From JAICTV01 sp035634055 (GTDB lineage: Bacteria; Planctomycetota; Phycisphaerae; Tepidisphaerales; Tepidisphaeraceae): 6,211 nucleotides of DNA. Every line of letters begins with the position of its first letter. The first letter of the stretch is position 1. Shown here in pieces: positions 1 to 6,194 of this stretch. The DNA is taken from the NCBI GenBank assembly GCA_035634055.1, contig DASQDR010000029.1, positions 1 through 6,211 of the forward strand. The letters run 5' to 3'. Below the pieces are notes generated by a model. The model did not search any database and was not told the origin of the DNA. It saw nothing but the letters and a program-made list of their open reading frames with translations. A program made the translations under genes and the position numbers.

Positions 1-510
1 CAGGGTCTGCTGGGCGTGCTGCTGGAGGACAGCCTTGTAGTTCTGCTGGTGGGCGTTGGAGGAGATCTCCTCGATCTTGGGGTTCATCGTGCGAAGGACA
101 TACTCCTTCACCACGTCGAACCCCCCGTCGATGTACATCGCAGCCACGATCGACTCGTACACCGCCGCCGCCAGCGACGACGGCATCTGCTCGCGCGAGC
201 TGATCCCCTTGCCGATGATCAGCAGGTCGATCAGCCCGGTCTCCTTGCTCACCTCGGCGCAGGTGCGGCGCGAGACGACGGCGGACTTGATCTTGGTGAG
301 GTCGCCCTCGAGCAGCTCGGGGAACTTGCGGTACAGCGCCTCGCAGACGATGAGGTCGAGCACGGCGTCGCCGAGGAACTCCATCCGCTCGTTGCTGTGC
401 AGGCGGGTCTCGGCGATGGAGGCGTGGGTCAACGACTCCTTGAGCAGGTCGGGGTTTTTGAACTGATAGCCGAGCACAGTCTCGGCCCGTTGCTGCAACT
501 CGCTATTCAC
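1..510 (-). CDS. rnc: Ribonuclease III, N-terminal 170 residues (truncated by window edge)
   Basis: RNase III is a Mg2+-dependent endonuclease that cuts double-stranded RNA during rRNA and mRNA processing in the cytoplasm. Read on the minus strand from a GTG at 508-510, the frame is open for 170 codons to the window edge. The family signature NERMEFLGDAVLDL lies at about residues 40-53 and supplies E41, E44 and D48. The second metal-binding block, LAAAVYESIVAAMYIDGG, is at 113-130 and supplies E119. The segment NYKAVLQQHAQQTL (157-170) is the first helix of the C-terminal dsRNA-binding domain, so roughly the last 60-80 residues are outside the window. GTG is chosen because no in-frame ATG exists before M43 and homology begins right at the N-terminus; the ribosome binding site is weak. 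Oddity: the Asp expected three residues before E119 (D114 in E. coli) is Ala116. The gene is divergent from the S55-like gene. The family assignment is very secure. Confidence 0.96.
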   Translation of the reverse strand, partial: MNSELQQRAETVLGYQFKNPDLLKESLTHASIAETRLHSNERMEFLGDAVLDLIVCEALYRKFPELLEGDLTKIKSAVVSRRTCAEVSKETGLIDLLIIGKGISSREQMPSSLAAAVYESIVAAMYIDGGFDVVKEYVLRTMNPKIEEISSNAHQQNYKAVLQQHAQQTL

Positions 511-1159
511 AACGACACATCCCGGTGAGAGGGACAGACACGCCGCCGCGAGCCGTCGCGCGAGCGGGAGGCGGGCGGGCTTCGTCGGTCAGGGCAGGTG
601 GCGGCACGCGGGGAACGCGGGCTTCGAGGAGCGGCGGCGGCGGCGCGGCGCGGGATCTCGCACGGCGGACGATCCGCGTTGACCGGCCCCGCACGGCTCA
701 CGGGCTGGGCGGGGATCGGTGCGCGGCGGGCGAGCGTTCAGCGTCGAACGGGCCGGTCGGCGAAGCTGGAGTTCCTCGCACCTGCTCGGCGGCGACGACC
801 GCTCGCAAAGCGCGACGGGACGCGGACAATGGGTCCGGGACCCGCACGCGCGCGAACGGACGCGCGCGGCGGCCAGGATCCAATCAGGGAATCTAACGGC
901 CCCGAATTTTGCGGTCAACGCCCGGAGCGGGTGCCGGCCACGGCTGTGGCTGGTTCACACCGCTGACGGCCGGGGCCGTCTCCCGCAGTCGTTCGCGCCT
1001 CGGCTCATCCGGCCGGCGGTCCGGAAGCCACCAGCAGGCGAGCCATCACCCGTCTCGTCCAGCGCCTTGCCCGACTCCCGAGGCCCAGTACCATTGGCGG
1101 ATTCGACCCCACGGGTTAGGGAAGGACCCGCGCGCGAGGCCGTTGCCGCGAAAGGACTC
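511..1159. other. Long GC-rich divergent intergenic region
   Basis: About 650 bp lie between the divergent starts of rnc and the S55-like gene. Open frames exist on both strands, but their translations are Arg/Ala/Gly/Pro-rich, resemble no family I know and look like GC-driven noise. Small inverted repeats are visible: 831-843 (5-bp stem, CGG loop), 937-950 (5-bp stem) and 965-980 (GACGGCC and GGCCGTC around GG). The only AT-richer patch is about 879-915. I see no convincing sigma-70 promoter, tRNA or named structured RNA. Promoters for both flanking genes must lie here or further upstream. A TTGGCG (1094-1099) sixteen bases before TTAGGG is at best a very weak candidate for the plus-strand gene. 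Confidence 0.6.
1151..1156 (+). promoter_or_regulatory. Ribosome binding site of the S55-like gene
   Basis: AAAGGA ends three bases before the ATG at 1160. The spacing is short, but it is the only purine-rich site next to a start that is directly followed by a signal peptide. It supports ATG 1160 over the in-frame upstream start at 719. Confidence 0.55.
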
Positions 1160-3328
1160 ATGATTTCCCGCTTCTCCCCCGCCGCCCGCGCCCGCCTCGT
1201 CGCCCGCATCGTCGCCCGCATCGCGGGGCCCCTGCTCGCCCTGCTCCTGTGGCTCTGCCCGCTCGCCCTTGCCGCCGAACCGGCGCCGCTTCCCCGGCTG
1301 TTCGACCCCCAGCGCCACATGCGCATTAGCGAGGTAAAGGCGGGCATGAAGGGGTACGGGCTTTCGGTCTTCAAGGGGACCAAAATCCAGCGGTTCGAGG
1401 TCGAGGTGCTGTCGGTCCTGCGCGACTTCAACCCCAGCTACGACGTCATCCTGGTCAGCCTCAAGGGGGCCAACCTCGAGCACACCGGCAGCGTCGCCGG
1501 CATGAGCGGCTCGCCGGTCTACCTGAAGGGCGACGACGGCAAGGAGCGGATGGTCGGCGCGTTCGCGTACGGCTGGCCGCTGATGAAGGACCCGGTCGGT
1601 GGGGTGCAGCCGATCGAGTACATGCTGAACATCGCGCCGCGTAAGACGTCCGTCCCCCCGCCGACCCGCCCCGCCAGCAGCCAACCCAGTAGCGCCGGCG
1701 CCGACCCGCGCGCCGCAGCCGCCAACACGGCCGCCGCCGTCCAGCAGCGCCTGCGATGGGACGTGAGCGAGGCGATCCTGCTGCCCGGCATGACGGACGC
1801 GCCCGCGAGCTACCCTTTCGCGGCGATCGACAGCTTCAAGATCAACCCTCGGCTGGAGGCGGGCGAGGAGAACGTCACCCGCCTGCGCCCGCTGGCGACG
1901 CCGCTGATGACCGCCGGCCTGCCGCCGAAGCTGGTCGACGCGCTCACGCCAGTCTTCAAGGCGTACGGCGTGACGCCGCTGCAAGCCGGCGGGATCGGCG
2001 GCAGCTCAAAGTCCAATGGCAACGGCGCGCCGCCAGCCGAGCTCGAGCCGGGCTCGGTCATGGCCATCCCGATGCTGACCGGCGACGTCGAGATGACCGC
2101 CGTCGGCACCACCACCGAGCGCATCGGCGACCGCGTCTTTGGCTTCGGGCACCCGTTCAACAACGAGGGCGCCATCGCCATGCCGCTCGGGGCCGGCGAG
2201 ATCAACGGCGTGATCGCCAACCTGATGACCAGCTTCAAGCTCGGGGCGCTGGACCGGACCGTCGGCACCCTTTACGCCGACGAGGCGGTCGGCGTCGCCG
2301 GGCAGATCGGCAAGCCGCCGCCGGTCATCCCCATCAACGTGCGCGTGCGCTACACGGACGGCTCGGTGGACCGGCAGTACAAGTTCAACGCCGCCTGGCA
2401 CCCGAAACTCACGCCGCTGATCGGCGCCACCGCCATCACCAGCGCCGTCACCGGCGGGCACGATCTGCCGGAGTACCACACGGTCGACTACGACGTAACG
2501 CTGAAGTTCGAGAACGGCCAGAAGCTGCGCGTCGCCAACACCATGGTCAACATGACCATGCCGGAGCTGTTCTTCGACTTCGGCGGGCCGATGATCGTGG
2601 CGGCGATGAACCCGTTCGAGCAGGTGAGCGTGACGTCGATCGACGGAACGGTGAACGTCACGCCGCAGGCGCGCGATGCGACGATCCTGTGGGTCAACGC
2701 CCCCCGACTGAAGTACCGCCCGGGGGAGACGCTCCAGGCGTTCGTCACCTACCGCCCGTTCCGCGCCGGCGACGCGATCCTGCCGATCGAGTTCGAACTG
2801 CCGCGCGACCTGCCGGAGGGAACGTACCAGTTCACCGTCAGCGGCTGGGAGCAGTTCCTCAGCGACGAGCGGACGGCCAAGCCCTTCCGCTTCACGGCCG
2901 AGAGCGTGGACGACGTGTTCGGCGTGCTGCGCGATTTGGCGGGGTTCCGGCACGACGCGGTCTACATGCGGCTGGTTCGCCAGCCGGACGGCATCGCGAT
3001 CGGCCGGACTGCGATGCCGAGCCTGCCGTCGTCCCGCCGCGAGGTGATGATCGGCGCGGGGCGGAGCAACACCACGCCGTTCGTCAACTCCACCACCAAG
3101 GTGGTGCCAACCGGGTTCCTGGTGCAGGGATCGGCGCAGTTCGCGGTGACGATCGACAAGAACGCGCACGTGGAAACGGGCGTCGGGAAGCCGCCGCGGC
3201 ACGAATCGACGCCGCAGGCGCCGCAACCCAAGCCCGCCGCCCCTGCGCCGCCGAGGGCGGAGCCGAAGCCGGACGTGCCGGCGGTGGCGGTGCCCGCCGC
3301 ACCGGCCGGGGGCGCGGAAGTGCCGTAG
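1160..3328 (+). CDS. Exported SpoIVB/peptidase S55-like protein (722 aa)
   Basis: This looks like a secreted serine protease, or a degenerate relative, of the S55 (SpoIVB) type; its substrate is unknown. Residues 1-39 form a signal peptide: an Arg-rich n-region, a Leu/Ala core and a likely cut near LALAA. A first block (about 55-156) runs from GMKGYGLSVFKGTKIQRF through GMSGSPVY (candidate nucleophile S116) to VGGVQPIEYML, closely matching the C-terminal half of SpoIVB. A Pro/Ser/Ala-rich linker follows (about 163-195). A second block contains GDVEMTAVGT, then RVFGFGHPF (candidate general base H331), PLGAGEING and VGVAGQIG, matching the SpoIVB region around its catalytic His. The block order is the reverse of SpoIVB. 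Residues about 400-670 are a beta-rich C-terminal region that I cannot name. A Pro/Ala-rich tail (about 677-722) ends the protein. ATG 1160 is chosen for its signal peptide and AAAGGA; the in-frame upstream extension is not credible. Stop TAG. Confidence 0.88.
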   Translation: MISRFSPAARARLVARIVARIAGPLLALLLWLCPLALAAEPAPLPRLFDPQRHMRISEVKAGMKGYGLSVFKGTKIQRFEVEVLSVLRDFNPSYDVILVSLKGANLEHTGSVAGMSGSPVYLKGDDGKERMVGAFAYGWPLMKDPVGGVQPIEYMLNIAPRKTSVPPPTRPASSQPSSAGADPRAAAANTAAAVQQRLRWDVSEAILLPGMTDAPASYPFAAIDSFKINPRLEAGEENVTRLRPLATPLMTAGLPPKLVDALTPVFKAYGVTPLQAGGIGGSSKSNGNGAPPAELEPGSVMAIPMLTGDVEMTAVGTTTERIGDRVFGFGHPFNNEGAIAMPLGAGEINGVIANLMTSFKLGALDRTVGTLYADEAVGVAGQIGKPPPVIPINVRVRYTDGSVDRQYKFNAAWHPKLTPLIGATAITSAVTGGHDLPEYHTVDYDVTLKFENGQKLRVANTMVNMTMPELFFDFGGPMIVAAMNPFEQVSVTSIDGTVNVTPQARDATILWVNAPRLKYRPGETLQAFVTYRPFRAGDAILPIEFELPRDLPEGTYQFTVSGWEQFLSDERTAKPFRFTAESVDDVFGVLRDLAGFRHDAVYMRLVRQPDGIAIGRTAMPSLPSSRREVMIGAGRSNTTPFVNSTTKVVPTGFLVQGSAQFAVTIDKNAHVETGVGKPPRHESTPQAPQPKPAAPAPPRAEPKPDVPAVAVPAAPAGGAEVP

Positions 3329-3336
3329 CGCACGGG

Positions 3337-3418
3337 CGTGGCATGGGCGCCTCGCCCATGCGTCGCGGCGTCCAGCCGCTGGCGCGGCGAGATGCACGGG
3401 CGAGGCGCCCGTGCCACG
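3337..3418. repeat. REP-like pair of inverted palindromic elements
   Basis: Two 25-base arms (3337-3361 and 3394-3418) are inverted copies of each other, matching at 23 of 25 positions. Each arm is itself a hairpin. The left has GCATGGGCG and CGCCCATGC around CCT (3341-3361). The right has GCACGGGCG and CGCCCGTGC around AGG (3394-3414). The two mismatches between arms (T/C and A/G) are compensatory and keep the stem paired in both. The 32 bases between them hold a further hairpin (CCAG/CTGG core, about 3368-3385). A third copy of GCACGGGCG sits at 3330-3338. This layout resembles paired REP elements (BIMEs). There is no T-tract, so it is not a classic terminator, although it could shape the mRNA between the flanking genes. 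Confidence 0.8.
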
Positions 3419-3448
3419 TGACAACAACAACGACTTCCTGCTCACGTT

Positions 3449-3452
3449 GGAG
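3449..3452 (+). promoter_or_regulatory. Ribosome binding site of the propeller gene
   Basis: GGAG sits six bases before ATG 3459, and the ATG is directly followed by a clear signal peptide. This decides the start against the in-frame GTG at 3411, which lies inside the palindromic repeat. Confidence 0.75.
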
Positions 3453-3458
3453 CTCCTG

Positions 3459-5864
3459 ATGCAATCCCTCGTTTTCCTCCTTGTCCTCGCCCTGGCCACC
3501 CCCGCCTTCGCCGTCGGCACCAGTCACTGGACGCACACCAGCGAAGCGGACTTCAAGAACGGGACGATGACCAACGTCGTCGCCACCAACCTCGGCGACC
3601 TGAAGCTGTCGCGCGCGGTCAAGACCATCCTGGAGCAGGACCCCAAGGTCAGCAGCGTTTACGCGCTGGTCGAAGCGCCCGACGGCACCGTTTACGCCGG
3701 CACCGGGCCGCAGGGCGTGGTGATGAGGCTCAAGGACGACAAGGTTTCCACCGCGTGCAAGCTCGATGACTCCACCAGCGTCTTCAGCCTGGCGCTCGAT
3801 GGGGACGGCGGGCTGCTGATCGGCACCGGCGGCGAGAAGGGCCGCGTCCTCAAGCTCGACAAGGGGAGCGACCAGCCCCGCGAGCTCTTCGCCGGCGAGG
3901 GCGTGCAGTACATCTGGTGCATGGTCCGCGCCGCCGACGGCACGATCTACGCCGGCACCGGCCCGGACGGTCAACTCTACGCCATCCGCCCGACCGGCGG
4001 GTACGACCTGCTGCTCGACACCGATGAGAACAACCTGCTGTGCATGAGCAGCGACGGCGCTGACCTGCTCTACGTCGGCACGGACCCCAACGGCCTGGTC
4101 TATCGCCTGAACCGCAAGACGAAGGAGGTCTACGTCGTCCACGACGCGCCGGAGAGCGAGATCAGCGCGCTGGCGATGGACAAGAAGGGGAACCTCTACG
4201 CCGCCACCGCCGAGGCGACGCCGCAGGCGGGCGCGGGCGAGCCGGGCGGCGCGACGGATCAAGTCGGCCGGCCGGAAGGCTCTGGCAGCGGCGCGCCGAT
4301 CCCGTCGCCGTCGGAAGGCGATCCGCCCAAGCTGCCCGACCCCAACCCGAGCGAGCCGGACCCGATCCCGAAGAAGTCCCCCGCCGACGGCGCGAATCCG
4401 TTGCCGCCGAAGAAGCTGGTGATCATCCCCGCGACGACGAAGAAGACCGCCGCGAAGAAGCGCGGCGAGGGGGACGCTGACGACGCCGAGCCGCAGAAGC
4501 TTCCCGCCGCCACCAGCGGCCCGACCGTCTCGCCGACGGTCAGCGCGCCGCCCGCCCGCCCCAGCAGCGGCGAGGCCGGCAAGCCGCGCGAGGGCGGCAA
4601 CGCCATTTACAAGATCGACAAGGACGGCATGGTCACGGAGGTCTTCCGCCAGCCCGTGCTGGTGCTGTCGATGATCACCGACAGCGACGACACCCTGCTG
4701 GTCGGCACCGGCAGCGACGGCTTGATCTACCAGATCAACCCGTCGGCCGAGGAGACGGTCGTGCTGGCCAAGGTCGAGCCCAAGCAGGTGATGTCGCTGC
4801 TGCGCGGCTCCGGCGGGCGGATCCTGCTCGGGCTGGCGAACACCGGCGGGATCGAGTCGATGACGACCGGCTACGCCACCGAGGGAACCTACACCAGCCC
4901 GGTGCTGGACGCGTCGCAGGTCAGTCGGTTTGGGAAGATCCGCCTGCACGGATCGCTGCCGCCCAGGACCGGCCTGAAGGTCTCGACGCGCAGCGGGAAC
5001 GTGTCGGAGCCGAGCGACATCGGGTGGTCGAAGTGGTCGGACCCCGTGGCGGCGGCGGAGTTCGTGCCGGTGGCGGCACCGGCGGCGCGGTTCCTCCAGT
5101 ACCGCTTCACCTTCACCAGCGACGACGCCAGCCGGTCCGCGGTGATCGACGACGTGGACGTTGCCTACCAGGAGCCCAACCTGGCGCCGGACATCAACTC
5201 CATCAAGATCACCACCACCGCCAAGCCAGGCGCGGCGCCGCCGCCGGCGGCCGCCGCCGCCGCGAGCGCGGGCGGATCGAGCACGCCGGCGGAGTCGCGC
5301 TTCCGCACCATCGCATGGGAGGCGACCGACCCGAACGACGACGAGCTCTCCTACAGCCTCTTCTTCCGCACCGGCTCGCAGAACAAGTGGATCCTGCTGA
5401 AGGAGAAGCTGAAGGAGGCGACCTTCGACTGGGACACGCGCACGGTCGGCGACGGGCGGTACGAGATCCGCGTCGTCGCCTCCGACGAGCTGGCCAACGC
5501 CAAAGGGACCGGGCGGACCACCAGCCGCGTGAGCGACCCGGTGCCGGTGGACAACACCCCGCCGATCATCGGCAACCTCGCGGCCAGCGCGGGCGCGAAG
5601 GAAACGCGCATCCGCGCCGACGCCTACGACCGCTCGAGCACGCTGGCGAACTTCGCGTACGCGGTCGACTCGTCCGACGACTGGCAGACGGTGCTGCCAT
5701 CGGATAAGATCGCCGACGGCCCGGAGGAATCGCTGGATTTTGCCATTGCCGACCTGAAGCCGGGCCCCCACCAGATCGCGGTGCGCGCCACCGACGCTCG
5801 GGGTAACCAGGCGATGCAGACCATTGCGGTGACCGTGGACGCGCCGGCGACCACCCGGCCGTAA
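3459..5864 (+). CDS. Exported beta-propeller protein with jelly-roll and Ig-like domains (801 aa)
   Basis: This protein has no recognised name; it is probably a secreted or periplasmic binding or scaffold protein. Residues 1-18 are a signal peptide with a likely cut after ATPAFA. From about residue 64 a motif of the form 'SVYALVEAPDGTVYAGTGPQGVVMRL' recurs, about 40-45 residues per unit, as in seven-bladed propellers. Unit starts are near 65, 107, 151, 192, 234, 400 and 443. The fifth unit (ISALAMDKKGNLYAAT) is interrupted by the insertion at 251-380, and its last strand appears to resume as NAIYKIDKDG. Residues about 472-590 (TSPVLDASQVSRFGKIRLHG...) look like a galactose-binding-type jelly roll. 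An Ala/Pro-rich linker (about 589-614) precedes two Ig/FnIII-like domains, about 615-695 (IAWEATDPNDDELSYSLFF) and 700-795 (VDNTPPIIGNL, PHQIAVRATDARGN). No catalytic motif is apparent. It lies 130 bp after the S55-like gene on the same strand, so cotranscription is possible. Confidence 0.85.
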   Translation: MQSLVFLLVLALATPAFAVGTSHWTHTSEADFKNGTMTNVVATNLGDLKLSRAVKTILEQDPKVSSVYALVEAPDGTVYAGTGPQGVVMRLKDDKVSTACKLDDSTSVFSLALDGDGGLLIGTGGEKGRVLKLDKGSDQPRELFAGEGVQYIWCMVRAADGTIYAGTGPDGQLYAIRPTGGYDLLLDTDENNLLCMSSDGADLLYVGTDPNGLVYRLNRKTKEVYVVHDAPESEISALAMDKKGNLYAATAEATPQAGAGEPGGATDQVGRPEGSGSGAPIPSPSEGDPPKLPDPNPSEPDPIPKKSPADGANPLPPKKLVIIPATTKKTAAKKRGEGDADDAEPQKLPAATSGPTVSPTVSAPPARPSSGEAGKPREGGNAIYKIDKDGMVTEVFRQPVLVLSMITDSDDTLLVGTGSDGLIYQINPSAEETVVLAKVEPKQVMSLLRGSGGRILLGLANTGGIESMTTGYATEGTYTSPVLDASQVSRFGKIRLHGSLPPRTGLKVSTRSGNVSEPSDIGWSKWSDPVAAAEFVPVAAPAARFLQYRFTFTSDDASRSAVIDDVDVAYQEPNLAPDINSIKITTTAKPGAAPPPAAAAAASAGGSSTPAESRFRTIAWEATDPNDDELSYSLFFRTGSQNKWILLKEKLKEATFDWDTRTVGDGRYEIRVVASDELANAKGTGRTTSRVSDPVPVDNTPPIIGNLAASAGAKETRIRADAYDRSSTLANFAYAVDSSDDWQTVLPSDKIADGPEESLDFAIADLKPGPHQIAVRATDARGNQAMQTIAVTVDAPATTRP
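4209..4598 (+). other. Low-complexity insertion inside propeller blade 5
   Basis: This stretch encodes about 130 residues (251-380) rich in Pro, Gly, Ala, Ser, Lys and Asp/Glu, for example PKLPDPNPSEPDPIPKKSP and a basic KKTAAKKR patch. It has little hydrophobic content except a short KKLVIIPATT segment. It falls between NLYAAT and NAIYKID, which read as adjacent strands of one blade, and is therefore predicted to be a disordered loop leaving the propeller. The reading frame is continuous throughout, with no frameshift. Confidence 0.75.
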
Positions 5865-5915
5865 GTGTCGAGCCGCCAGAGACGTAGCAGAAGACGAGCA
5901 GGACAGGACACGGAC

Positions 5916-5919
5916 GAGG
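5916..5919 (+). promoter_or_regulatory. Ribosome binding site of rpmH
   Basis: GAGG stands seven bases before ATG 5927, at the end of a 62-base purine-rich leader (5865-5926) between the propeller stop codon and rpmH. No clear promoter is visible in that leader. Confidence 0.65.
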
Positions 5920-5926
5920 CAGAGCC

Positions 5927-6061
5927 ATGCATTACCCGCACAAGACGTCGCACCGCAAACGAGCCCGCAAGATCGGTTTCCGCGCCCGCATGCGGACCGC
6001 CAACGGCCGCAAGACCATCAACGCCAAGCGCCGCGCCGGCCGCCAGGTGCACGGCGTTTAG
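5927..6061 (+). CDS. rpmH: 50S ribosomal protein L34 (bL34)
   Basis: bL34 is a small, very basic protein that binds 23S rRNA in the large ribosomal subunit. The 44-residue product starts MHYPHKTSHRKRARKIGFRA and continues RMRTANGRKTINAKRRAGR. It therefore contains the family core RKR-x-R-x-x-GFRARM-x-T-x-NGRK followed by the RRAxGR end. The length fits the family's usual 44-47 residues. The N-terminal MHYP replaces the MKRTFQPS common in Proteobacteria; as I recall this is typical of Planctomycetota. The start has GAGG seven bases upstream and the gene ends in TAG. In many bacteria rpmH is followed at once by rnpA, but here it is followed by two strong hairpins, and no convincing rnpA start is seen in the 150 bases left. 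It is on the same strand as the propeller gene but functionally unrelated to it. Confidence 0.95.
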   Translation: MHYPHKTSHRKRARKIGFRARMRTANGRKTINAKRRAGRQVHGV

Positions 6062-6105
6062 CGCGACCGCCGGTTCAAGTTGTCATCGATAAAGTGAAGT
6101 GCGAC

Positions 6106-6129
6106 CCGCGCGCCCGACAGGGCGCGCGG
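6106..6129 (+). terminator. GC-rich hairpin after rpmH (possible terminator)
   Basis: A perfect 10-bp inverted repeat, CCGCGCGCCC and GGGCGCGCGG, encloses a GACA loop 44 bases after the rpmH stop. Only TTGCGTC follows, so the U-tract is poor. It may be a weak intrinsic terminator or a 3'-end stabilising hairpin. Confidence 0.55.
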
Positions 6130-6167
6130 TTGCGTCTGCGCGCCAATGAGCGCCGTACCCGCTGTGG

Positions 6168-6194
6168 GGGCGACGCTTGCGTCGCCCGTTTTCC
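6168..6194 (+). terminator. Hairpin plus T-run downstream of rpmH
   Basis: GGGCGACGC and GCGTCGCCC form a 9-bp perfect inverted repeat around TT (effectively a CTTG loop), directly followed by GTTTTCC. This is the best intrinsic-terminator-like structure in the window for the plus-strand genes. The palindrome could equally be a copy of a dispersed repeat of the kind found between planctomycete genes. Confidence 0.6.

Noticed and set aside
525..966. Short plus- and minus-strand frames in the divergent intergenic region
   Set aside because: All translate to Arg/Ala/Gly/Pro-rich strings with no recognisable family, and they overlap one another in several frames, as expected by chance at this GC content.
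1015..1040. GGTCCGGAAG followed by AGCAGG, resembling the core of bacterial SRP (4.5S) RNA
   Set aside because: The GGAA loop is not closed by the expected GGA on the 3' side (it reads GCC). The conserved 5' GTCAGG side is absent, and I find no flanking pairing giving the long SRP hairpin.
1099..1120. tRNA-like T-arm (GGTCGAATCC on the minus strand)
   Set aside because: The loop has GTCGAA instead of TTCGAA, and no anticodon or acceptor stem can be built around it.
719..1159. In-frame N-terminal extension of the S55-like protein by 147 residues
   Set aside because: The extension is Arg/Pro/Ser-rich without homology and would bury the signal peptide at residue 148. ATG 1160 has AAAGGA upstream and puts the signal peptide at the N-terminus.
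3411..3458. Upstream GTG start for the propeller gene
   Set aside because: It lies inside the right palindromic arm, has no ribosome binding site, and would add 16 polar residues before the signal peptide. ATG 3459 has GGAG at a good distance.
1756..3459. 567-codon plus-strand frame overlapping the S55-like gene
   Set aside because: It is Arg/Ala/Gly-rich frame-shifted shadow coding. The overlapping frame carries the S55 motifs and a signal peptide.
3084..5771. Very long open frame (895 codons) on the minus strand opposite the propeller gene
   Set aside because: Its translation is dominated by Arg, Gly, Val, Ala and Asp with no domain. The plus-strand frame has a signal peptide and clear repeated domains. 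In GC-rich DNA the antisense frame stays open by composition.
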